Shown here: positions 11,737 to 23,100 of the stretch, piece after piece
How the letters are laid out: every line of letters begins with the position of its first letter
Numbering within the stretch: the first letter of the stretch is position 1
Translations under genes and position numbers: made by a program
Origin: Zarea fungicola
Lineage: Eukaryota > Ascomycota > Sordariomycetes > Hypocreales > Cordycipitaceae
Assembly: GCA_900169235.1 (NCBI GenBank)
Contig: FWCC01000006.1
Span: 124,001-188,000, forward strand
Length of the DNA: 64,000 bases
Direction of reading: 5' to 3'
The notes under the pieces: generated by a model
Told to the model about the DNA's origin: nothing
Seen by the model: the letters and a program-made list of their open reading frames with translations, nothing else
Database searches by the model: none

Positions 11737-12339
11737 ATGCGTCTTCTGTTTCTTGCCGTTCTGCCATTGCTAGCAAATGCTAGCGGCCTCATGCTCCCTG
11801 ATGATGCTGAGGACGGCTTCGCTCTTCATTTCATGAATGATGATGGAACAGACGTGTACGTTCCTGAGTCCAACTTCACGCAATACAACATCACAGTCCT
11901 TCCCGGTGCTATGAAGAGCTCAACTATCTCCGCAAGGGCCTGTCCGCCAGAAACAAATGATATCCATAATGTCCCAAAAGGAGATCGCATCAACTGCATA
12001 TGGGATTATACAGTGCAAGATTCTGATCTATATGATGCCATACTTGGCCTTTCTGAGACTCTTGTTTGTGGTTATTCCATTACTGTTGAAGCTTATCCTT
12101 ATGCCAAGTATAAATACGTCGCTGCAGTTCAGAAAACCCGCAATGCCGTGATTTACCTCTGCAACTACAATGCTGGGCCTATTGTATGGAATGCCCCGTC
12201 GCTAGTCAACTTTATGCTGCTGATTTGGAACGGGTGCAACGGTGGTGGATTTGCGTCCTGGTACTCTGATGCTTGCCGTCATATTTCTTGGGGTTTTACC
12301 AGCCCGGGACATGCCTACTGTGGACCTGCTCAAAGATGA
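11737..12339 (+). CDS. Secreted protein of unknown function (200 aa)
   Basis: Single-exon ORF. A signal peptide of about 16 residues (L-L-F-L-A-V-L-P-L-L-A-N-A) precedes a region with two N-glycosylation sequons (N-F-T, N-I-T) and then a globular part with seven cysteines. The C-terminal third is rich in aromatic residues (I-W-N-G-C-N-G-G-G-F-A-S-W-Y-S-D-A-C), resembling in style, though not obviously in sequence, the secreted protein at 38199. No catalytic motif or known family is recognised. It is one of four small secreted proteins within 11 kb, which suggests a secretome-rich accessory region. Confidence 0.75.
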   Translation: MRLLFLAVLPLLANASGLMLPDDAEDGFALHFMNDDGTDVYVPESNFTQYNITVLPGAMKSSTISARACPPETNDIHNVPKGDRINCIWDYTVQDSDLYDAILGLSETLVCGYSITVEAYPYAKYKYVAAVQKTRNAVIYLCNYNAGPIVWNAPSLVNFMLLIWNGCNGGGFASWYSDACRHISWGFTSPGHAYCGPAQR

Positions 12340-12991
12340 ATATCGCATGATGCATGGATCGAGGCATAGGTCGCCAGCCCTACCGCGGGCTAAGCTATTA
12401 TCACAAGCCACTCTTGTCTACAAAACCGTGTGCAAAAGAAGTTGCGAAGAATTAGAAATGCATTGGTACTTGTTGAGATGTGGTGTGAATACAAACTCGC
12501 CAGTGTGACAAGTGATGTAGCTAATAAACCTGGGAATATGGCGTGCGGGATACTTTCAACAGCAACTTAATACAAGCTTAATTTAGGCAGATTATATGTT
12601 CTGTAATGAGATTACTCTATTGTCGCACTCTTCCTTTAATGGTTCTCGAATATTGAAATCGCGTGTGTCGACTCTGTAGTCGGTGGCTTGCTGGTACACT
12701 TGGTCGTTCTGCATGGTGATGGCCTCCATTCTTTTGATGTGGCTGTTTTACCCGAAACCAGTATCGACGCTTGTTCTCAGGACTAGGAAAAACACTCCAC
12801 AAAAGGCATAACCAAGGCCACAAGGCTCTGAGCTGCTTATTCTATTCCACTTTTAACTATTACATGACGATTATCCGGGTCTTTTTATTAGTCAGCACAG
12901 AGCTCCCCATTGCCACCGACAAACTTTCCTTGGACACTGCACTCCTGCAACTACTGAGTGATAACACACACACGCACACACCCATGACAAG
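12340..12991 (+). other. Promoter region of RTR1 homologue with CA repeat
   Basis: The spacer between the secreted protein and RTR1 has no further gene. A short CA-rich microsatellite (ACACACACACGCACACACC) occupies 12963-12984, immediately upstream of the RTR1 start codon. Confidence 0.5.
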
Positions 12992-13804
12992 ATGGAAGGC
13001 AAGATCAAGGAGCTGACGGGCATCCTCAAGTCCTCCGCCGCCGCCCAGCGCGCCGCCGACCCGCGCGAAATCGCCATCCAGCACGCCCGGGTCATCCAGC
13101 ACCGCAAGGACCTCGAGGCCCAGATCCTCGACAGCCTCATCCTGCTCTCCGAGTACCCGCTCGTGCGCGGGCGACACCTCTCCGCCGCGCGCCCGGCCGC
13201 GACCGACGCGGCCGACTTTGCGCGGCACGTGCGGCTCTTCCAGCCCTCCGACTACGACGACCTCATCGAGGAGCGCAACGTCAACGGCCTGTGCGGGTAC
13301 ACGCTGTGCCCGCGGCCGCACGTCCAGACGGGCGGCGGCGGCGAGTGGACGCTCTCGCGCGCGGGGGAGATTGTGAGGCGCAAGGACCTGGAGCGGTGGT
13401 GCTCCGCGGCGTGCGCGCGCCGGGCGCTGTACGTAAAAGTGCAGCTCAACGAGACGGCGGCGTGGGAGCGCGCGGGCATCCCGGATATCGGCATCGACCT
13501 GCTCGACGAAAAGGAGAATCCAGACGCCACGGAGACGGACGAGGCGACGAGGCAAATGGCAAATCTCAAGATGCAGGAGGAGCAGCGCGCGGAGAGGGAC
13601 GCGGAGCTGGCAATGGAGCGCGGGGATCGGTTGCCCGCCAAAGGGGGATTGACGACGGGCAAGCAAAAGGTTACCGTGACGCTCAAGGAAAGGGAGACGA
13701 CGACGATGCCGGATATCAAAAACTTGGCCATTGGCGAGGAGGATGATCATTTGCTCGTGGAGGGCCACAGGGCTAGGATTACGAGGGATGAGCCTATGCA
13801 ATGA
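12992..13804 (+). CDS. RTR1: RNA polymerase II CTD phosphatase Rtr1/RPAP2 family (270 aa)
   Basis: Intronless. Rtr1/RPAP2 proteins remove phosphate from Ser5 of the Pol II C-terminal repeat during the initiation-to-elongation switch and shuttle between cytoplasm and nucleus. The defining Rtr1-type zinc finger is visible: a C-x4-C (C-G-Y-T-L-C, near residue 100) and a W-C-S-A-A-C-A-R-R-A-L-Y-V-K-V-Q-L segment near residues 138-153, which supply the zinc ligands. An N-terminal helical region (A-Q-R-A-A-D-P-R ... H-R-K-D-L-E) precedes it. The C-terminal 100 residues are charged and probably disordered, with an acidic coiled-coil-like stretch. The length fits the fungal family. The GC-rich third positions differ clearly from the flanking accessory DNA and mark the start of the housekeeping block. 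Confidence 0.85.
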   Translation: MEGKIKELTGILKSSAAAQRAADPREIAIQHARVIQHRKDLEAQILDSLILLSEYPLVRGRHLSAARPAATDAADFARHVRLFQPSDYDDLIEERNVNGLCGYTLCPRPHVQTGGGGEWTLSRAGEIVRRKDLERWCSAACARRALYVKVQLNETAAWERAGIPDIGIDLLDEKENPDATETDEATRQMANLKMQEEQRAERDAELAMERGDRLPAKGGLTTGKQKVTVTLKERETTTMPDIKNLAIGEEDDHLLVEGHRARITRDEPMQ

Positions 13805-14421
13805 GGCCGGTTTGGTGTCTTTTATTTCCAATTGTATGACTTGATGGGTTACGGGGTTGGGAAAAGGCTTTTGGCGTTTGTACATTTTACAGGTTACTTT
13901 TTTGAGACGAATGATACCCATTGCAGCAACGAGTAGCTGACATCAAGTAAAGCCGTCAATGAGATGCGGGACGGCTACATGGCCAGGTGCTGTGTACGGC
14001 GTATTGTCCGCTTCGCACCGTCAGTGACCCGACCCTGAGAGAATAGTTAATTCATCTACATGCACAGATATGCACACATGCACGCACAGCGGCAGCACAA
14101 CGATCCCAAAGGAGACATGGCAATCAAGCCTTCAGATTCAAGAGACCAAGTCATTCTCCATTACAGAAAAGGACAGCAACAGTCAAGCAAATCGTCAGGC
14201 GACACCTGGTGGGGGCAAAAAGATCTCTTTCTTTGAGTGATCTAAAAGCAACTTCGCTAACCGTCCTTGAGACGCCAAGTTTGTTAAAACATTTCCCTGG
14301 CACAAAACAGGCCAAAATGCAAAACCCCAAAAAATGTATGAATGTGTGGTATTCCCATCGTATCGTTTCCCGTTTTTCGTTTCCCTTTTTTGTGTTGTGT
14401 TGTAGAAAATCAAGAAATCGC
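13805..14421. other. Convergent 3' region between RTR1 and RPS17
   Basis: Shared 3' untranslated space of two convergent genes. It contains a loose CACACATGCACGCACA repeat around 14060-14090. No gene is visible. Confidence 0.5.
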
Positions 14422-14908
14422 TTAACCGCGACGGTTGCCGAAGCGGCGCTCGGGGCCCTGGGACTGAGCGACGGGGACAACGTTGACGGGGAGGCTGTCG
14501 AACTGCAAATGCCGTTAGTATGTTTACGTTCCTTCCACTGCATGCTTGTAGAGAAAAACTTACGCCGAGGTGCTTGAGCAGGTCCTTGGTCTCGCCATCG
14601 ACCTGGAGAAGACCACCCTCGTTGTGGCTGGCGTCGAGGGCAGAGATCTCGGGGACGTACTGATCCTTGCGCTCGCGCTCCTCCTCCTGAAGCTTGAAGG
14701 AGATGCCGCGGACGGGACCGCGCTGAATGCGCTTCATCAAGTGCGTGGTGTAACCGGCAATCTTGTTGCGGAGACGCTTGGAGGCAATGATGGCAATCTC
14801 ATCGCAGATGCGCTTGTTGGTCTCGAAGTCGAGGGTCAGGCGGGGGTAGTAACGCTCAATGATGACCTTGGCGGACTTCTTGACGGTCTTGGTGCGGACG
14901 CGACCCAT
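14422..14908 (-). CDS. RPS17: 40S ribosomal protein S17 (eS17)
   Basis: Two exons, 14908-14564 and 14502-14422, separated by a 61-bp intron (GTAAGT..TTTGCAG) in phase 0, giving 141 residues. This is the expected length and near-full conservation for eS17: [11 protein letters not shown] at the start, a [17 protein letters not shown] central block, and an R-R-F-G-N-R-R-G ending. It is a structural protein of the small subunit head in the cytosolic ribosome. Exon 1 covers the whole conserved core, while exon 2 encodes the basic tail. Codon choice is strongly biased to C/G-ending codons, typical of highly expressed fungal genes. Confidence 0.95.
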
Positions 14909-15458
14909 GTTGGCGGTGTTGTGATGGTGGTTGGAGGGGTGGTTAGTGAAGTTTGTCGTGGGTTGTCAAGGAGAGTCAAGTCAAGTCGAGCTAGACGTTG
15001 CGAAATTTTGACCATCTGGAAATTCTGGTGGTGACTAGTGTCAGTGGGGCTCGCCAGAAATTAGGGCTCCCGGGTCGAGTCACCTGTCTGATCACGTGCA
15101 GCTGTCTTTTCCAGGTCGAAGTAATGTGGGGCGGATGCTTTCCAAATGGTGAAAGTTGATTGGGCAATTGGGAGAAAGGTCAACTTCAGATCCGGGCCGC
15201 TGACCAAGGATGGAATTGATACCATGGCAAATGGCTAGTATTCGATTGAGGCAGTATACTTGATAATCATTTTAATACTAAATTACATAACATATGCATA
15301 TGCATACCTTTTATCCTTCTTTTAAGCACGCATGACAATCTCAATGGTAAAAAGTCTTCATTCAGGTTTCTATGCTACTGGTACACGTTTTATATATGAG
15401 ACTGCGCCTGCTGCCCGTAGACGTACATTTCCTCCCCATGCTCTTGTTTTTCCAATTC
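14909..15458. promoter_or_regulatory. RPS17 promoter region and Mrp51 3' side
   Basis: About 100 bases upstream of RPS17 carry pyrimidine-rich runs on the minus strand (TTGACTTGACTCTCC type), common in fungal ribosomal-protein promoters. A TATGCATATGCAT palindrome lies at 15294-15306. No gene is seen. Confidence 0.35.
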
Positions 15459-16814
15459 TTACACGACATTCTTCAGCATTTCTTCTGCGACGGCATCTAG
15501 CCTTGCATCCGCAGGATTGCTCTCTTGGGGCCGCACCTCGCGCTTCATGGCGCCATCATGATACACTGAACCCTTGCCGCTGTTCTCCCTGGCAATAACT
15601 TGGGCTTCGGCACCCGCCTCCTTGAGCTCCATGATGACCTTGCCGCTGGGGTCCACACACGCCGTCACTGGCTCAACGTAGGCCTTGGCACCACCCCATG
15701 TCGTCGTGTCGAGGTTGGCAATGCCTTCGAGCACCTTCTTCGAGTTGCGGTTGCCCTTGGCATGGCGCATGTTGAACGAGTTATCACCAGCGGGGGTATC
15801 GGCGACGAAGCCTGCGACACCGAGCTTGGGCGGTGAGCCGGCGGTGCGGGGGCTGACGACGCGGGCCAGCGCGGGTGCGCGGCGACCCTGGGGACCGTAC
15901 ACGGGGTGGTTCTCCAGCACGGAGCTGGTGCGCAGGTAGCTGATGCCGGCCGAGGGGTGCGTGGGAGGCGGGCCGGCCTTGCCCCAGGGGCTCTCGGCCA
16001 GAGGTGGGAAGAGGGACTGCAGGACGCCGACGGGCAGGCCCAGCGGCGCCAGGTCGAGGAATTTGGAGACGAGCGCGTACAGGATGGCTCGGTCGTTTCG
16101 CAGCGCACGCATGTACTCTGTAAACTGCGCATCCGTAATGTCGGCCGCGGTGAGGCTGGCCGGTGCCTCCTTGCCCTGCTCCAGCGCAATCTTGTTCTGG
16201 CGCGCCGAAATGTCCTCGGCGAGCTTCTCCCGCAGCAGCGCGCGGAACTGGGCGCGCTGCGGCCGGACCTCCTTGTCCAGGTAGCGCACAAACTCGCCCT
16301 CGGTCATGCGCGCCAGCCAGGGTCCCTCAAACTTCCAGCGGCGGTCGTCGGCGCGGCCCTTGACGACGTCTGTCCGGTCGATGCCCTCCTCAAAGACGGA
16401 CTTGTAGCCGGGCGTCTCCCGTGTCGTGCTGCCGGGCTCGGGCTTCTTCTTGGGAATGGACATGGCGATTCGAAGCTCCTGGAACTTTTCCAGCGAGAGG
16501 GTGTGGTCGGCAGCCGAGGCAAAGTCGGTCACGTTCTCCATGGCATCAATGTTCTTGACACGGATGAGCGGCGTGGAGCTGTTGAGCGTCGTCTTGAGGG
16601 GAAAGGAGCGCTTGAAGCCCCAGTCACCGTTTTTGCGCGATGACAGCGGCGTGGTGACGGACTGCATCTGCGGTTGTGATCTCGTCCTGGTCGCGGAGCT
16701 CTTGTCAATGTACTGGAGGCCGGCGTGAGGCTCGGGAAGGGGCTTGGGCATTGAGAACATGCGTGAGGATCTCAGCAGCGCGCCGCCGGGCGATGCAGCA
16801 GCGCGGGCGCCCAT
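15459..16814 (-). CDS. MRP51: Mitochondrial small-subunit ribosomal protein Mrp51 (about 451 aa)
   Basis: Intronless on the minus strand. The frame stays open up to 16973, but I chose the Met at 16814 because family members begin with a short M-x-x-x-x-x-S-P-G-G-A-L-L-R-x-S-R-M-F segment, seen exactly here; the upstream 53 codons look like translated leader. The diagnostic block G-D-W-G-F-K-R-S-F-P-L-K follows near residue 65, then the R-V-K-N-I-D-A-M-E-N-V-T-D-F segment. Mrp51 is a component of the fungal mitochondrial 37S subunit and is needed for translation of mitochondrial mRNAs with particular leaders. It is divergent from, and shares a promoter with, the QTRT1 gene. Confidence 0.8.
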   Translation of the reverse strand: MGARAAASPGGALLRSSRMFSMPKPLPEPHAGLQYIDKSSATRTRSQPQMQSVTTPLSSRKNGDWGFKRSFPLKTTLNSSTPLIRVKNIDAMENVTDFASAADHTLSLEKFQELRIAMSIPKKKPEPGSTTRETPGYKSVFEEGIDRTDVVKGRADDRRWKFEGPWLARMTEGEFVRYLDKEVRPQRAQFRALLREKLAEDISARQNKIALEQGKEAPASLTAADITDAQFTEYMRALRNDRAILYALVSKFLDLAPLGLPVGVLQSLFPPLAESPWGKAGPPPTHPSAGISYLRTSSVLENHPVYGPQGRRAPALARVVSPRTAGSPPKLGVAGFVADTPAGDNSFNMRHAKGNRNSKKVLEGIANLDTTTWGGAKAYVEPVTACVDPSGKVIMELKEAGAEAQVIARENSGKGSVYHDGAMKREVRPQESNPADARLDAVAEEMLKNVV

Positions 16815-17234
16815 TATGTCAATTGGAGATGCTCGGGCACCTGGTTGATGGAAGATGCCGAGCAAAGCTGTTGCAATTGCGAGGGATCGCGTGGGATGCT
16901 GGCGAGATGGAATGATTGCTGTTGAGAAAACTGCTGGAGCTAGTTGCTGGTAGCCTCGCTGGGCTGGGGCCAAATTGCCGTGGTTTGGCCGGCGACAGGC
17001 CAGGGGTCTTGCAACGAATTCTTTTAGCGCCTACAGGGGCCGGACAAAAGCGCTAAAAAAATATACAAACTCCACTAAATTCTTTCTTCGCACCACAAGC
17101 GGCTTAACTGTGGCTTCAGTGCAGTAAAGAGCGTCTCCATCCACCTCAGGCTTGGGGCAAAAGATTTCCATTTGCACGAGGTCTCGCTCAATCTCACTCA
17201 CAAAGGCACAAAGGGAATGTTGGCAGCCCGTAAA
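16815..17234. promoter_or_regulatory. Bidirectional promoter between MRP51 and QTRT1
   Basis: A 420-bp divergent spacer. Two genes for translation-related functions (mitoribosome and tRNA modification) start from it in opposite directions. No canonical TATA box is visible on either side, as is common for fungal housekeeping genes. Confidence 0.45.
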
Positions 17235-18569
17235 ATGGCATCCAACATATATACGTCGCCGGCACTCAAATTTGAGTTGCTTGGACGATGTTCTGTGAGT
17301 ACCACATTGGCACGTGTGTGTTGCAGAATCCTCAACTAACAGATAGCTCAGACGACCAAGGCCAGGGCTTCCATTCTCACCTTGCCTCATGGCCCTGTTC
17401 AGCTTCCTATTTTTATGCCAGTGGCTACGCAGGCATCACTCAAGGGCATCACTCCTGAGCAGCTGGAGGAGACGAGTTGCCGGCTGTGTCTCAATAACAC
17501 ATATCATCTCGGCCTGAAGCCTGGACAGGAGGTGCTGGATGCGGTTGGCGGGGCGCATAAGCTTCAGGGCTGGAAACATAATATACTGACAGATAGCGGT
17601 GGGTATGTTGTCTACTTTCTGTGCTCCAGGTGGTGACGGGACTATGACTAACAACTAAGCAGCTTTCAAATGGTGAGTCTACTCAAGCTGGCAACAATCA
17701 CGGAAGAGGGAGTCCGCTTCCTGAGTCCGCACGACGGGTCTCCCATGCTCCTCACGCCGGAACACTCCATGTCATTACAAAACTCGATTGGCAGCGACAT
17801 CATGATGCAGCTGGACGATGTCATTGTCACCACATCGCCGGACAAGGAGCGGATGAAGGAGGCCATGCTGCGCAGCGTGCGCTGGCTGGACCGGTGCATC
17901 GCCGGACATAAGAAGCCCGAGACACAAAACCTGTTCTGCATCATCCAGGGCGGGCTGGATCTGGAGCTGCGCAGGGAGTGCTGCAAGGAAATGGTGGCGC
18001 GGGATACACCCGGCATTGCCATTGGTGGTCTCAGCGGTGGCGAGGCCAAGAGCGACTTTTGCAAGGTCGTCAACACGTGCACGTCACTGCTGCCCGAGCT
18101 GAAGCCGCGGTACGTGATGGGGATTGGATATCCCGAAGACCTCGTCGTCAGCGTGGCCCTGGGTGCCGACATGTTTGATTGCGTGTGGCCGACGCGCACG
18201 GCACGATTTGGCAACGCCATTACAAAACAAGGTGTACTCAACATTCGGAACGCAAAGTTTGGCAACGACTTTGGGCCGATTGAAGACGGGTGTGGGTGCG
18301 AGTGCTGTCGCGAAGGCGGACTGGGCATCACCAGGGCGTACATATACCACAACACCTCCAAGGAGACGGTGGCTGCTCACCTGCTGACGATTCACAATGT
18401 CTGGTACCAGCTAAACCTGATGCGCGAGGTGCGGGAGTCGATTTTACAAGATAGATTCCCTGCATACATTGCAGAGGTTTTTGGAGGGTTGTATGCCAAC
18501 AAGGGCGAGTATCCCGAATGGGCAGTAGAGGCTCTGAGAAGTGTAAACGTAGACTTGCTGGCGGATTAG
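17235..18569 (+). CDS. QTRT1: Queuine tRNA-ribosyltransferase catalytic subunit (405 aa)
   Basis: Three exons: 17235-17294, 17352-17602 and 17663-18569. Exon 1 is a 20-codon mini-exon that supplies the F-E-L-L-G-R-C-S stretch before the conserved T-K-A-R-A-S, so the frame starts at 17235 rather than at a later Met. The enzyme exchanges guanine-34 for queuine in tRNAs with GUN anticodons, usually as a heterodimer with QTRT2 at the mitochondrial surface. The key residues are present: Asp in T-D-S-G-G-F-Q-M (about residue 101), the nucleophile Asp in G-A-D-M-F-D (about 276), and the zinc site C-x-C-x2-C with a downstream His. The length is the family norm. Intron 2 splits the T-D-S-G-G-F motif. 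Confidence 0.93.
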
Positions 18570-20153
18570 AGAAGCCGGGCATACTTGGCATACTTGGAGT
18601 ATAGACAAAAATGATATTTCGGCTACCCTATAGAAAACGTGAATAAAGCGATGGTCAGTTTATCGTTCATTTTTGTATACAGATGAATTGTTTGGCAAGA
18701 TGGTATGAGTCGCTTGGGTGTATAAGGAGCTGTATACAGAGAGAGACTGATACTTTGCTGCTGTGCAAGCTATTCTGTGACGTGTTGGCTATCAGTAACT
18801 GGTGGGGATGTACGCACCATGAAGCTCAAGTGTTGATGAACGTGTCATATAGCTATTGCAGTACAGGCAAGAAAAATAAAAATTAACCGAAGTCCACATA
18901 AAATATGTTACGCCAGAATTTATAAACTTATTCCATATTAGTGACTATTAGTGAAAGTTTACAGTTTAGCAACAGAGGTTCTCTCTTCTTGGCCAGACTC
19001 ATACACATAGATTGGTGGTGAGCTCCCGACAGTAAGGGCATGTATAGGAGTTTGCTTTAGACAACTAGACGGGCAAAAAAAAAAGAAATTAAATAGAAAA
19101 GAAAAGAAAATAAAATGAAATGCAATTTAATTCATCACAGTATATTATTACGGCATTTTAGTAGACTGCTCGTTCTTACTGCTCTTGGATATTTTGTGAC
19201 TGCGTCGTTATTGATGTGTGGGACAAAAATGTGGCTGAGGGCATAAGAAACTAATCTCCCCAAAATGTTTCTTCACGTCGGAAGAATCGAGCGTGGGATT
19301 GCATTATAGAGCGGGAGAAATTTCCTCTTCTCGACTGCTGTGTATTGATTTAGAGACTTGTCAACTCAACCAGCTGATGCCAGCATTTATAGCCATAATT
19401 GTTACAACTAATAACAAGCTAAAACCAACAAAACAATACCATCCCGACACAACGGTTACTAGTCGGCCAGACCAAAACAAGCGCAAGACGGCTTGTCGGC
19501 CACCGCTAATCAAGGATCTGCGACTACCTGTAGTCTCCCCACCAATTTGGTGTCAACACGCATCTGGTCCGTGACACGCGCACTCAAGCTTCTAGAATAA
19601 CAATGGCCCACATGACTTTTTTTTTTTTTTTTTTAACAGTAGTCTACTGACAACCCCCCCAATATTTTATCCTGCGGGTGGTGAGTTACATTGGATGGCT
19701 CATTTTTTTTGGTAGTTGTTGTTGTCTCTACGTCACTGGCCGACAGACTCTCACGTGTCATGACGCGGGTGAAACAAGATGACATGGTTGGAGGGCTCAA
19801 TACAACAGGGATCAAGGTTAAAAAATATATATGCAAAGTAGAATGAATTGATGGTTTTTTATGTACAGATTAAAATAAAAAAAGTAGCTTCTAAAAGCCA
19901 GGCAGTGGCTGTTGAAGCAGTAGATTGTACACCCACTAATACAAACAAAACACCACCGTTATGCCACCATCGCGCCAGGGGCCACCTTGAATTTGGCACA
20001 AACAACAACGTTGGGACCCCGCCACCACCACCGTTCCCCAGACCCGGGACGGCCTGCTGCAAGTTTAAACTCTATATCTGCCTCATATAATTCATCTGAG
20101 CCTAGTGTAGAGTTCATGCTGCCTCCAGGGCCCATGCCCGTTTACACGACATC
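18570..20153 (+). other. Intergenic region upstream of the histone deacetylase gene
   Basis: No gene is supported. It contains an A-rich tract (about 19074-19120), an 18-base T run at 19617-19634, and CT/CA-rich sequence close to the HOS3 start that probably forms a long promoter and 5' leader. No RNA gene is seen. Confidence 0.5.
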
Positions 20154-23100
20154 ATGGCTCCCCCGACTCCAGCGTCCGCATCACGGCGCCTGTCCGTCAA
20201 CACCCATTCCACGACCAATACACCCTGCAAGGACGACGACGGCGGCCTGACGCAGTCTCTTAGCCAGCTGTCCCTGCAGACACCCAGCGGACAGAGAAAT
20301 GGTGCTGGCGCCACCCGCCGCTTGTCAGAGGCATCACGCCCGCTGAAACCACCGTCTAGGAGCACCTCTCAGTCCCCGGCCCAGCGTGTGCCCTCCAGGA
20401 GCCCGTCCGGACGACAGTCACGGCCCACGACACCGACTTTGCTGCGCAAGGCCTCAATGAACTCGCTGCACTCCGCCAGCGGTCATGGGCCTGGCCGCGC
20501 CCCCTCTCGTCGCTCCAGCATGACCCAGGCCATGTCTCCCAAGCTCCCGCGATCACCATCCGTCGGCAGAATGCCCGTCGAGGAACCGAAACCGCCAATG
20601 ACAGCTGCCTCTGTCGCTGCCGACTACTTTCGCTCCGAACTGCATGTACATCACGACTCCGAGTCTTCGCTGCTCTCCTCCGAAACCGTCGTCATCCTGC
20701 ACGACGCCGTCTATGGCCACCGCTTCTCCCGACCCCGAACCTCGCGCAACGCTCTTAGCACAATTGTCGAACGGCCAGAGAGAGTAAAGGCAGCCGTGCT
20801 CGGCGTATCCCTGGCCTATGTACGGCTCGGGGGCCGCCATGACGACGGCGCATTTCCAGTACACCCCAGAGCCAATATTCACGACATCCCCAAGATTCCG
20901 TTTCGCATTCGCAAGTCAAAGAGAAGTGTTGCTCTAACGTCACCGGCGGTCACAAATGTCCATGGTACAAAATGGATGGAGGAATTGAAACTCATGTGCG
21001 ACACCGCCGAATCGAAGCTGGCCTTGGGCGGCAAAGAGCTCCAGCGACCCGACAACATCGAAAGAGACGACCCAGCGCAGCCGCTACATGAAGGCGACCT
21101 GTACTTGTGCGCCGAATCATTGGATGCCATGGAGGGCGCTCTCGGTGCCGTTTGCGACGGTGTGGATGCTGTCTTCAGCCCTGCCCCGGCGGCACCTCGC
21201 CGTGCCTTTGTTGCCGTGCGACCACCCGGCCATCACTGTGCCGCAGCCCATCCGTCGGGCTTCTGCTGGGTAAACAACGTGCTGGTAGGAATCATGCATG
21301 GCGCGCTCACACACGGCCTCACCCACGCGGCCATTATCGACTTTGACCTCCACCATGGCGACGGATCCCAAGCCATTGTCTGGCAACACAATGCGCGGGC
21401 CAATGCCGCCACCAAAAACTTTCCGCCATGGAAAAAGACCTCCATTGGCTACTTTAGCTTGCATGACATTAACTCGTATCCCTGCGAGATGGGTGACGAG
21501 GAAAAGGTCAAGAATGCTTCTCTCTGCATTGACAACGCCCATGGACAGAGCGTCTGGAATGTCCATCTCCAGTCCTGGAAGACGGAGCAGGAATTTTGGG
21601 CTATATACGAATCTAAATATTCTGTGATTCTGAGCAAGACTCGTGCATATCTTCAGGAGCAGGCACAAAGGCTGCGATCAGAGGGCAAGGAGCCCAGAGC
21701 TGCCATTTTCTTCTCTGCCGGATTTGACGCCAGTGAGTGGGAGAGTGCGGGCATGCAGCGACACCAAGTCAACGTGCCCACCGAGTTTTATGCACGGCTT
21801 AGCCAGGATGTCGTCAAGATTGCCAACGAACAGGGGCTGCACGTCCAAGGTCGCGTCATAAGTGTTCTGGAAGGTGGCTACAGCGACAGGGCCCTGTTCT
21901 CCGGCGTCTTTAGCCATCTGAGTGGTTTGGTCAGCGATCAGTCGGACCAGGCACAGGAGAATGTCCGCGGCCTGGGCTATGAAATGGGACAGAAGCTCGG
22001 CACCATTGCTGAACCAGGCCCGGACGCCATGGAAACGCAGCGGCCAACTGGCCCTTCACTGCACCGATACGATGCATCCTGGTGGTCGAGCCAGCATTTG
22101 GATTCCCTTGAATCACTCGTCTCACACCTACCGGAGCCCCCCAGACCACCCCGAACAGGCACACCCCCAACGTACTTTTCGCCCACGCAAGCTTCGTCCG
22201 CCAGGGTTACTGACCCAATGAAGGTGCGACGCAGTCTTTCTGGGCTTTCATCGACAATACAACGACCACGACCTGCGTCGCCCGTGGCCCCCGATGTTCC
22301 GTGGACAATAGCAGCACACGAGCTTAGCAAAGTCCTTATCCCATGCGATCGACAAACTGATAGCTGCAAGGCGGAAGATCTAAATGCGGAGGCTACGCGC
22401 GCCAGGCGGGACAGACAATCGATCCTCCTGGGCATTCCCATCCCGCCAACACCCGTGCCGCAAGAAAGACCAACGTCCCGAATGGCTCTGCGTGAACGCA
22501 GGGCCAAGCCGAGTGCCTGGTCTACAGAGGAAGAGCGGCCCAGGACTGCCAATGCTGCCTCGCCGAGCAAACAGTCGACATCGCGATCCGCTAGGGCCAA
22601 GTCGACAGAGGCAGAGTTGGCTATTGCGGCGGCAGCAGCCCCAGGCGGACAGCAGCGCAGGCAGTCCAGGCGCGTGAGCGAGTCGGGGGTCTCCCGCAGC
22701 CCGATTAAGGAAGATTCAGTTCCCGTGCCCCCGTTGCCGGCCGAGTATGAGCAGATGGCAGGCAGCAGGCCCACGACATCCGGTAGCAGCCGCGCAGGAT
22801 CAGGCATGAGTGGTAAAGCCGTCCTGGAGCCGGCCCCGCCTGCTGGAAAATTGAATGTGAAGAAGACGAGGCAGAGACCAAGCGCTGTAGCACCCAAGGC
22901 GCCGCCGCCGACAACACCGCGTCCTGCGACTGCTACCGCACGCCGGACAACGACACCGTCAAGTAAGGCCAAGACGGCCGTCAAGCCCCGGCAAAAGAGC
23001 GTACCCTTGTCACCGGTGATGCCAGCCTCGGAACCACCTGCCCCGCCCGTGGATAAGATCACGACGGGGATGAAGAAGATTAAGATTAACCTCATTACCA

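Noticed and set aside
14195..14543. Longer minus-strand frame through the RPS17 intron and a plus-strand frame at 14209-14577
   Set aside because: The minus frame simply reads through the intron; the conserved eS17 C-terminus in exon 2 shows the correct splicing. The plus frame is an antisense shadow.
15665..16643. Long open frames on both strands overlapping MRP51
   Set aside because: High GC third positions create shadows (Arg/Pro/Ala-rich translations without family pattern).
16815..16973. Upstream in-frame ATG (16973) for MRP51
   Set aside because: Residues 1-53 of the longer form show no conservation pattern, and the family N-terminal motif begins at the Met at 16814.
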